From positions 17,608,001 to 17,672,000 of the forward strand of contig OZ020244.1 of NCBI GenBank assembly GCA_963971285.1: 64,000 nt of DNA. Direction: 5' to 3'. The stretch comes from Astropecten irregularis. Its lineage: Eukaryota; Echinodermata; Asteroidea; Paxillosida; Astropectinidae. The position numbers and the translations under genes are program-made. This document shows positions 33,901 through 45,900 of this stretch, one piece after another; the first letter of the stretch is position 1; each line of letters opens with the position of its first letter. A model generated the notes under the pieces. The model did not search any database. It was not told the origin of the DNA and was given only the letters and a program-made list of their open reading frames with translations.

Positions 33901-36900
33901 ACACTGATTTGTGTCTCAAAGCGGTACACTGATTTGTGTCTCTAGGCGGTACACTGATTTGTGTCTCTAGGCGGTACACTGATTTGTGTCTCTAAGCGGT
34001 ACACTGATTTGTGTCTCTAAGCGGTACACTGATTTGTGTCCCTAAGCGGGACACTGATTTGTGTCTCTAAGCGGTACACTGATTTGTGTCTCTAAGCGGT
34101 ACACTGATTTGTGTCTCTAAGCGGTACACTGATTTGTGTCCCTAAGCGGTACACTGATTTGTGTCCCTAAGCGGTACACTGATTTGTGTCTCAAAGCGGT
34201 ACACTGATTTGTGTCTCTAAGCGTGTCTCTAGGCGGTACACTGATTTGTGCCTCTAGGCGGTACACTGATTTGTGTCCCTAAGCGGGACACTGATTTGTG
34301 TCTCTAAGCGGGACACTGATTTGTGTCTCTAAGCGGGACACTGATTTGTGTCTCTAAGCCGGACACTGATTTGTGTCTCTAAGCGGTACACTGATTTGTG
34401 TCTCTAGGCGGTACACTGATTTGTGTCTCTAAGCGGGACACTGATTTGTGCCTCTAGGCGGTATACTGATTTGTGTCCCTACGCAGGACACTGATTTGTG
34501 TCCCTACGCAGGACAATGATTTGTGTCCTTAAGCAGGACACTGATTTGTGTCTCTAAGCGGTACACTGATTTGTGTCTCTAAGCGGTACACTGATTTGTG
34601 CCTCTAGGCGGTACACTGATTTGTGTCTCTAAGCGGTACACTGATTTGTGTCTCTAGGCGGTACACTGATTTGTGTCCCTAAGCGGTACACTGATTGGTG
34701 CCTCTAGGCGGTACACTGATTTGTGTCTCTAAGCGGTACACTGATTTGTGTCCCTACGCAGGACACTGATTTGTGTCCCTACGCAGGACAATGATTTGTG
34801 TCCTTAAGCAGGACACTGATTTGTGTCTCTAAGCGGTACACTGATTTGTGCCTCTAGGCGGTACACTGATTTGTGTCTCTAAGCGGTACACTGATTTGTG
34901 TCTCTAGGCGGTACACTGATTTGTGTCCCTAAGCGGGACACTGATTTGTGTCTCTAAGCGGGATAATAATTTGTGTCTCTAAGCGGGACACTGATTTGTG
35001 TCTCTAAGCGGTACACTGATTTGTGTCTCTAGGCGGTACACTGATTTGTGTCTCTAAGCGGGACACTGATTTGTGTCTCTAAGCGGGATAATAATTTGTG
35101 TCTCTAAGCGGGACACTGATTTGTGTCTCTAAGCGGTACACTGATTTGTGTCTCTAGGTGGTACACTGATATGTGTCTCTAAGCAGGACACTGATTTGTG
35201 TCTCTGAGCGGGACACTGATTTGTGTCCCTAAGCGGGACACTTTGCTTCAACGACTCAACTCAGAATACGAGATACAGGTGACAGCATCTTGATGTTGAT
35301 GAATTCATAATTGATTCTGGGTATGAGGAACTTACAAAACGGTTTGGCGTCTATTTCAACCATGGATGCTGTTGGTCCGGTTACTGCCCCGGGAAGCCTG
35401 GCAGAGATGGAGCTCAGTCCAGCGCCGGCTGCTGGCTGAGTCCTGCTCTGCAACCTCCCCGGTACCTTCTCGGGGCTCAGAGACAATTCCGACACCCCTA
35501 TGGGAGCGGCTACCCCAAGCAGTGGCGACCGGGGACTGGTCAGGGACTTGCTCCGCTCCCTGATAGGGCTGGTGGGCGGCCCTTTAGCTTGTAAGTCCAC
35601 ACCGATGTCGGGCCTGGCTCGGGACTGGTGACCCCTTGGAGAGGTGGTTCCTAAAGGCTGTCAAGAAGACAGTACAATCAAATAAGACCGTCAGAGGTTG
35701 AACAGAAGCTAGCAAACAAATAAAAATGGCGTCCCTTATGGGTAAACGCTGATACAGAGCTTATACCAACAAACTTGTACCATCAATTATCTTTTGAGTT
35801 GCCGTGCACACTTTACAGTTGTATTTCAAGTAAGAACGACATGAGCACGTGTCTAAAAGGAAAATATAGCAATATTCATTTACCCTAACCCACTTGCAAA
35901 CCACAGATTACCACACATGGTTTTTCCTGTGGTTAAGCATGGTATCCTGAATACAACAATACACCGCAGTGCGGTTTGTGTGGTAATGCATGGTTTATGA
36001 TCCAGTTCCCCCTTGAGGAGACTGGTAATGTGTGGTAAGCAGCACTTGTGTTGTGTAGTAAATGTAGTGGGTTAGGTTAATAAAAGCACATTACCAGGTT
36101 TTTACATAGCGCCTTTCCATCTATATCATAGCGCTTACCATTATTATCCTTGGTCAATGGGCCCCACTTAGATCCCAGGAAACAATCTCAACTCCCTGGG
36201 GAGTATACAGCCCCGGCTACTGTAAAGCACACAAAGCTATCTCTACCCTCACAGGTACCCATTTACTCCTGGGTGAAGAGGAGCAATATATGACAAGGCG
36301 TCTTGCCCAAGGATGCAAGCACCACTGACCCATGGCTGGATTCGAACCCACAATCTGTACCGGTAGATTGACCACAAGACCTTCAGTACGACACATCAGA
36401 CCCCTAGGCTACATCACCACACAATCAAAAATGTAACAGTCAATGAAGAAGTACAATATGATAGAACTGGCTGATTTCATGTTCATGGACAACACACAAA
36501 TCAAACCACAACGCATTTGACTGACTTTCTGACATCGTACTAATACCGCGATGCAAACTTACAGAAATTGGATTCGGGGATGAGCCCTGAGCAGCACTGT
36601 ACCCACGGGGTTCATTTGAGAAGTCCTTCGTGATTGGCTGAAGGATGTTTAGAGAGGATTGAGGTTCTAGTTCCACCGAGCCAATGGGATTCCTCCTTGT
36701 GGAGATGTTGGACGTGTTCTCTGATAACGGCGAGAAGAAATCTAGATGGATGAAAAAAAAACGGATCAAATAAGAAATTGGCAAGGTTTACATTTAAGAT
36801 AAATTGAAAACTTTTTAACAAGGGATAGATGCGTAAACAATACACACTCAATGATTTTTCTCCATGTCCCAATATGTACATGATACTCTGAAACTTATCC

Positions 36901-39900
36901 AAAAAGCCCCTTCTAGTATTATATACTATCCATACAGTTGGCCTCCATATTCCAAATTGTATGTGTACACATTCACATAGCCCCTTTTGCTATTAAGCGA
37001 AGTTGACATTCTTTTTGCCTACATATCCACAAAATAGGGGCCAATTTCATAAAGCTGCTTAAGCACACAATTTGCTTTTAAAAGCATGAAAAGTCTTCCT
37101 TGATCAAACAGGATTTATACCAACCAAATTTTCTTGTGATGTTTACTGCTTTTGACTTGTATTCGGCCATTGTTTGCTGAGTATAACATTCACAAGGAGT
37201 TTTTGGCCGGCATACTGATTTTATTGACCAAGGTTTTTGGTGCTTAAAGGTAGTATCATACTTTGGTTTTTGTCAAAGAAGTGCAGATTCATGAGCAAAA
37301 ATAAGACAGATACAGTCACAGTCATCTGTGAAAATGTCAGTCCCATACAGTGCCTACTTTTTGAGAAAACAGTGAAAAACAGCCACAGTATTTCTTAAGT
37401 CTTTCCTCTTTTATTTGTGATCTTTTAAAAGATCAAAAAGATTTTCAGTCGTTGTTTTACTAATTTCTGGATAAATACACCATTTTAGGCGGAACAATGT
37501 TAATGGTACGTTTTCTACCAGTAAGTTATACATAAATCTGTGAAAATGTCTGTTTTGGTTTCTTACCAAAGTATGATACTACCTTTAAGCAGCTCTATGA
37601 AATTGGCCCCAGCTTTCAGCACCATATAGTTACCACACACAGATAACAACAGTATTCCAGAACACATCCCTATCTATTGCCTCTTTCAGTATCATAAGCA
37701 ATACACACAGTTGGTCTCCATATCCCACATACTAAAGGTCCACATCCACATAGCCACTTTAAATAGCATATACAGTGGAACGCCAGTATAACAAACACGC
37801 CGGGATGCACAGAGATTGTTCCTTATACCGGTCGTTCATTATAGTGAACAATGTTCAACAGGCCTATATATTGTACACAAAAATTGAGAGCTAAGGATGA
37901 TGTTTGGTATAGCCAAATGTTCGGCATAGCGGTGTTCGTTATAGTGGCGTTCCACTGTACTTTACACACAGTTGGCCTCCATATGCATATGCAATTTGGG
38001 GGGGACAGGGCTCTCCCTTTAACTTTTTTTTTCAGTCGCCAGCCGGACTACCCAGCCAGAGTTTTGGGTAGTCCGCCAGCTTTTCAACTCGCCTGCATGT
38101 TTTATGCTATTTCTCAATCAAACTTAAAATTGATAAAAAGACATCGTTATTTGCCATTTCGGCAAACAAGTGTTACCGGTAACTACTTTATACTCCAGAG
38201 CTCATATCTAGTAGGGCCTAAGTTCAACCAAATGTCAATATTCGTTTGATAAAATTGTACGCTAATTGCAAATAATATTACAATCACAACTAAAGTTGGA
38301 AGGCAACACTTTTATATGAACAAAAGTGCACATCAGCTTCAGTTTTGCGCTAGCAATTAAATGTTTCTTGCACTTGCATTATAGGGCCTAATAATATGTT
38401 TATTTTGGTTTAATTAATACAAATCAGTTTATTCAAAATATAACAAGATTGGGTCTACTTGTAAAACAAAATATCAACTAAATAAAACGAGTACGACATT
38501 GCCATAATAAATTAAGATCCCGGAAGTATGTTGCGTAATGGCCGTTGATGAGTACCGGGTCGCCGCGCCAGGCGTGCTTAAAAATTACAGCTCATTGAAT
38601 TGACCAGACCCTCCCAAAATAACCCGACTTTTAGCTGATTTCCGCTAATTTTTAAAGGTGCTAAGTTTTATTTTGCGCTATTTCTACCGACATGACAGAC
38701 CAAGCAAAACCTAGCGTGATATTTTGAACACCGACAATGAACACCGACATCAAACACGATGTATGCATTGTCGGGGTTGTTATTTCGTTGCGAGATCCCC
38801 GTGCAATTACAAATATTCTGACCATACCGTAAATCGCATTTTCGTGATCAGCTAAATCTTACTTGAATTTCAGTAATTTTGTCCTTGGAAGAAGAAACAC
38901 ACTTTTCACGTACATGTGCTTGATCTAAAAACAAACGTCGTGAGAAAAATTCCCAGGGCGACGAACACATCGAGAATACGTAAACACGATGCATTGTACA
39001 GTCAGCATGGTTTAATCTCGAATGTTCTACGACTGGTATCCGACCCACATGGCCACACGTAAACCTTACGATATCAAAACAACGTGCACCAGTCTCAACC
39101 ACGTTTGGGCAGGAAGACTACAGTACATACTGTACGTACTGTGTGTGCACAGTGTACATGGTGTATGCTCAGTCGGTTCCGAAGATCTGCCGCACGCAGT
39201 AGGATTTTTGGTCGGTATGGAACATGTATATAATCGCGGCCGGGCAGTGTATGGTTTTTTGCGGCCGCGTATTTTTTAGTCAATGTTTAAAAAAATACGC
39301 GGCCGGGCATTGGAATATTTTTTGTCTATACTTTATTTCAACAAAATGTTTAGTCGACTACCAAGGGAAGGGTTTTGACTCGCCCGCCGCTTTTTTGAGT
39401 CGCATTTGGCACCCGGGCGACCGCTAAGGTCGAGCCCTGGAATCCATACCTGGTAAACTGTCTCTGCCCTGGATTGGAGTGCCCAGGGCTTTACCCACGG
39501 CATCAGGCCGGCCGATGCGGTCACCGTTGTCTGCGTATTTCATGGTAGGAGCAGAACCTGCAAGTAGATTACACAAGATGGAATATATCATATAGCATGG
39601 ATATATGACAAATGTCTCTAAGACTCTTTGTGCAACCGGAAACTTCCTGCCAAAGCAGCTTACATCAAAATACACGTCTGTAAGGTTTGAGCATAGATAT
39701 ATAAAAAAAAACTAGATGACGCATTGGCTGCTTGTGGCCGCGTCTTTAACGGCGGCGCCATTTTAGATGGGACTTTGGGAGTTTCAAATCCGTTTTTATG
39801 GAACGCTGTAGCTATCTTCTTTAGATTGTTTGCTTCGATAATTCCATCATTCAATTTGCCAAATTGAATGATGAAATTGGCTACCTGAATGACAAAACGG

Positions 39901-42900
39901 CAAATAAAATGATGAAATTGGCAAATTAAATGATGGAATTACCGACAAACAATCTAGGCCACCGATTATAGCTGCGGCGTTCCATCATTGTTTCTGGTGC
40001 ATAGCGTACCGTGTAACCCGTAACGGCTGGAACCGCGTACCGCGCGGCTTGCGCGATCATCACATAAAGCACTTGAATGTTTAGGTCCATTTTTGTCCTA
40101 CCTAAAATGGCTGCGTCCTGCATGCGCGGATATAGCTCCCATTGGTTTGTACACGGGTACGTCATCTAGTTTTTATATATATCTATGGGTTTGAGTTGCT
40201 GTGAAGGTTGCACAGTCCTAATATTGCTGAGAATGTTACAGATGAACTTAATGTGAGTAGTTGGTATTACCGGTATGCCAAGACAAATCAATGTTTCATA
40301 ATACGAGTCCCTATGTATGACAAAATATGACCGGGGGCCGAATTCACAAAGCACTAAGATTGATCTTTAGCATGAATTCATCTTAATTGCTAAGCAAAGT
40401 GTGATGTCACAATACAAATTACTATGGTGATGCTGACAACTGACTTTTTGTTTATCAATCTTAGTGCTTTGTAAAATCCAGGCCTGGGGTCGATTTCACC
40501 AAACTCATCGTAACTTACAATCAATCGTAGGACTTATGATGCATTGCAGCCCTACGTAGGATACGTTGGGTTATCCTTTGTAACTTGAGTTATGATGGAT
40601 CATAGGGCTTCATGAAATTGACCCCAGGAAGAAAGGAAAATGACTGGGCATTGATTTTTAGCGATCTTTGCTCAACGAAGCGAATTTAATTGGATCAGGT
40701 TCTTTAAGCCTCTGCTCAGAAAGGTTTTTCTTTGCAGCGCAAGAAACACCGCAACAATTTATAACCCGCTCCATGAAAACCTAGATAAATAAGGAACAAA
40801 TGTCAATTGTATGTGTTTATGACAACTTCAAATTGTACTGGTCATTGGCAGTTTGAATAAAAGCAGCTCTTTCCCATAGTCCCACTCATCATCTCCATCT
40901 CCAACAAGCAAGAGAAAAAACTTTTAACAGGTAGTTTACGGGAAATTAACTCTGGTTTCTTTGATCATGATGAACAAATTATGTTTGGTACTTATTTTAA
41001 GAAATACAAGTAATAAACTGCTGCAAACTGCTCATCAGCCAAAATAACGACCTGGAATTTATATCATGCTTGGAGTTAGGAGGGCCTGACGCGTTTCAAT
41101 CCTAGCAGGATCATTTTCAAATGCTAATTTAGGAGGGCCTGATGTTTCGATCCTGACAGGATCTTTCTCAAAGGCTAAAGCCTGAAATAGATCCTGCCAG
41201 GATCGAAGCGTCAGGCCCTCCTATTATCGCTGCCCCATTTTGTTTTGAGCCCTTGTTACCTTCTCTTATTGGCGATATGATATCCAGATTCTCAATGTCC
41301 TCTCTCGGCGCAAGTCTGTTTGTTGCATTCCCCCTCGTTTCCTCCAGTGACTTCCCTGGCCCGCCATTGGTTCCGTCCTCGGTGGAAGACTTGCTGCCCC
41401 TCTGGACCATGGGCTTGACCTGGGCCACCCCCGGGTTCACCTGTGGAAGCTTCCGGCCTGCGGGTGCCGGCTGTGCTGTTTTGGCTACTTTGCTGGCCAC
41501 TCCATTGCTCTTTGAGGGGAGGAAGAAAACAAATGGGTGAGGTTTGTGCAACAAATTACGGATGAGATACTGTTTAGGACTTTTAAGACATCGTCATATG
41601 TACATGGCAGTAACAACAAGATGGTTTTAATCACAACGTTACCGAACAAGTGCGTTACTTAATGGATTGAAATTTGCCACACGACCGTGGTTAGCTTTGT
41701 TTTTTGATCTTTTAAAGATCAAAAATAAAAGAGAAAAGACTTAAAGGCAGTATCATACTTTGGTTTTTATCAAAGAAATACAGATTCATGGGCAAAAATA
41801 TCAAGACAGATACAGTAACAATAAAAAAATTTCAGTCCCATACGGTGCCCACTTTTGAGGAAACAGTGAAAAACAGCGACAGTATTTCTTAAGTCTTTTC
41901 TCTTTTATTTGTGATCTTTTAAAAGATCAAAAAGATTTTGGGGCGTTGTTTTACTAATTTCTGGATAAATACACCATTTTAGGCGGAAAAATTGTACGTT
42001 TTCTACCAGTAAGTTAATCGTAAATCTGTGAAAATTTCTGTTTTGGTTTCTTACCAAAGTATGATACTACCTTTAAGAAATACTGTGTGGGTGTTTCACT
42101 GTTTTCTCAAAAAGTGGTCACCGTATGGGACTGAAATTTTCACAGATGACTGTTGCTGTATCTTCCTTGAAAATGTTTGCCCATGAATCTGTATTTCTTT
42201 GACAAAAAACCAAAGTATGATATTACCTTTAATAATGAACAGACTGAACAAATACATCTACAGACAAAAATCTGCAGAAGATGACAAAAACCAAACTAGA
42301 CCACACCTTAGCAATCTGTCCGTGCTGGAAGCACACACACTGCACCGATGACTTGTGACCCTGTAGCACCTTAAGGGGACTGGAGCCCATCCGCAGATCG
42401 AAGATGTAGACCTTACCCCTGGTGGAGCCCACAGCCAGCGTGCCACCGTCATGCATGCAGGATATAGAGGTCAGTGGAGACTCCACGTTCATGCTTTGGA
42501 TGACACTGTAGAAAAAGAAAGAGAGAGAGGGAGGGAGTGTGATCATGAGGTCTGGGGTGCGTTCTGCTTGCGCGAACATGTTCTCGCCATTTGCGTTACG
42601 CTTGGATTTTATAGTGGAACGCACACGCAACAAATGGCGAACATGTGCTGCGTACTGCGTCCATCTTTCATTCAATGTAGTTTATTAGCCAACTTCAGCA
42701 AACACCTCCTCTACTCCGTTAGCTATGTTACGCGAACGTTGTGTGCGTGTTTGGCGAACAGTGCGTTCCGGTTTGAAAAGGGTGGCGCCACAATGTGCGC
42801 CATGCGCTTAGTTAGCTAGAGTGGAATGCACCGCTGAACATTCACACGGAGCAAACGGCTATCGCTGCCCTGGGTTGATGTCATGAAGTCCTATGATGGA

Positions 42901-45900
42901 TCGTAACTCAAGTTACGAATGATAACCCATCATTTTTAAGTGGACACTCAGTGGTCTGCTTACCCCTACAGAGACTATGGATCCAAGGGTTAGCTGCCCG
43001 TCATCATCAGTTGGTATTCAATTTATAAAAACATCAAATAACCAAAAGGGAAACTGCCTGAATGTAAAGTCATTGAAAAGTGAACAACAAAAAAACTGAC
43101 TGGAGCGGGATTCAAACCAGCAACCTCCGGAATACTGTGCTGGCGCTCTTACCAACTGAGCTACCCAGCTGTGTGGTTTCATGGCTTCTGACTGCCAAAC
43201 GAACAAAGATTGACTATAAGGAACACCACCAACATAGGGCTGGGTAGTTCAGTTGGTAAGGACGGTATGGACCCTTCCGGCCTGTCAATCAAACTGTGCA
43301 CATTGACCAATTGGAGGACGCCTTTTAATCAGGTGACTCACTCAAACTCGGTCACAGGCGGTATGTAAAACGCATATATGGGCAGGGCTTAAGAGCAGAG
43401 GCGGAATGGTCCATTCCTGAGGTCGCTAGTTCGAATCCTCCTCCGCTCAGTTTTTCTTCGTTCACTTTTGAATTATGAACAACATGCCAGAGTGTCCAGG
43501 CAGTCAAGAATAAGATGGACACAGACCTCTTGCCTCGTACGTCGTAGCACACGATCCTCTTGTCCAGACCAGTGCTCATCAGCAGCATCTCATTGACCGG
43601 TGAGAAGGCCAGGGCAGTAGCCGGAGCCCTGTGGGCATCCTTGAATGAGGACAGCGGCTTGCGGGAGTTAGTGTCCCACATGGTCAGTCCCCCGTCATCT
43701 GAGACAGCCGCCAAGAGGGACTTCTTAAAGAGGGAGTATTCCAGACCTCGAATGCTCTAGAGGGTATGGGTTAAGATTAAGAATCTCTTCGTCAAATACT
43801 AGTCTTCTAAATTCTCCAAATTTCAATCTAGATTTAAAGGTACAGTACAGGATTGGTAACATACCCAAACAGAAATGTTTACAGATTTACGTATAACTTT
43901 CAGGGTATGACGACCGCAAAACAGTTTTGATCTCGGGTGAAATCAAAACTCCTGTGAATAGATTTGAAAAGACCATGAGGGTTTTTCTCTATTTTCTACA
44001 CTCTAAAGTTTCCGATGATGATACGAGCTGAACATTTCACAGGTTTGGTTTTCATTCCATTTAAAATCAAATTATGAACAGTCTGTAGCTGTTCTGTCAC
44101 CTTTACCAATCCTGTATTATGCCTTTTTAAGGTGTATGATACATTGTATATTCCATAATCAAAGAAAAGAAACAACCACCAAAATTCTGTTTTGGAATGT
44201 GAGGGTTACCAAGGCAATGACCAGGGGAGACAACAAGGCAACAGACTGCTCATGCAAACAATATGAAACATTGCATGACGATTGTGTTAACTGTTTTCCT
44301 ATGGAAGAGCACAACAAGTTGCACAACATCGACATTGTGAAACGCACCCCCGGCAATGACCACAAAAACCTGATGCTATGGGGCCGACCAAAAAGTATGT
44401 ACGCACGAAATGCCAACTTTTTTTATTCCCCCCCCCCCCCCCTCCCCCTCTGTACGTATGGCGTACGCAGTGGTCCCAACCCCCCCTCCCCCCCTCCCCC
44501 CCTGAAGGCATACGCATTCCACATTAGGTTTTTTACGTCTCGTGGTCCCTTGCTTTAGCATCATTAAAATTTCACAGTAATCCGGGCCGGTACCGTTATT
44601 GGGACATCACTTTCAAATTCTGAAATGAATGGCTAAAGTATAACAGGTTTTTACACATTTACAGATGTATTTTACTATTTTTGATTATGTTGAATAAGAA
44701 AAAAAAAAGGAAACAACAAAACAATCCTGGTTCTTTTTTCTAGTATTTTACCTCTCTTTTCTCGCGATATGGCTATGCAAATTTTTCGTATGCGTATGGT
44801 GTGCATTGGCCTGAACCCCCCTCCCCCGCTGTACGCATGGCGTACGCATCGGTACCCCCCCCCCCCCCTTCTTACGTACGTACTTTATGGACGGCCCCTA
44901 TTCCCAGTGACCACCGTTAATTCCATAAACATCAAGCCCATTTTTTTACCTGCACTTTGGGCGCAACAAGAGGGTTGCTACCCTGACCGGACACCACATT
45001 ATGCAGTAAGACGTCCCCACTCCCTGAACCCGACGCAATGTACGTATCATTCCAGTTGAACGTTGCACAGGTCACCGAAGATTGATGGCCCTAAACAGAG
45101 AAAGAAAGAAACAAATTTGACACGATTCTCATCTAAGAATTCAAAAAACAAATAAGATTATCTCATACAGTCTGTCTAAGAAAGCACAAAGAAAAATAAA
45201 TTCTACTAACATGTACTTTCATTTTGAAATGTTCAAAGGTAATATCATACTTTGTTTTTTGTCAAAGAAATACAGATTCATGGGCATAAATATCAAGGAC
45301 AATACAGTAACAGTAATCTGTTAAAATTTCAGTCCCGTACGGTGGCCCACTTTTCGAGAAAACAATGAAAAACAGTCACAGTATTTCTCAAGTCTTTTCT
45401 CTTTTATTTTTGATCTTTAAAAGATCAAAAATAATGTTGGTCATTGGTTTGACTCTTTTCTGGATAAATACAGCATTTCAGGCAGATTATTTTAACAGTA
45501 TGTTTCCACCATTACCATCCTCATACTCTTTAAGTTATAGGTAAATCTGTGAAGATTTCTGTTTCGGTATGCTACCAAAGTATGATACTTCCTTTAAATG
45601 AAACCGATTTACCGATTGAGGTAATAATTTGATATGTTCGCTACAAAAATCCATAAATCTTTTATGATTATGCAGCTGAAGGATTACAAGTAGGCAATGC
45701 TCCAATCACACTGCGTTATCCACAGCAAATCAGATGTTTCCAAATAGTGCGCCACCAAGAGTTTCCAATGCATTGGCCAATCACAATGCGCGGAATCTGT
45801 CGACCATTTCCAGATGCACATTTTGTCCAAATATTTCGTGAATTGGGATTGGCCAACGCTATTTGGAATCGCCTGAATTGTATGCATGTAGCAAACTTGT

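Noticed and set aside
33471..35242. A CRISPR-like array.
   Set aside because: Units are contiguous 25-mers with no unique spacers, and the DNA is eukaryotic and intronic; it is a minisatellite.
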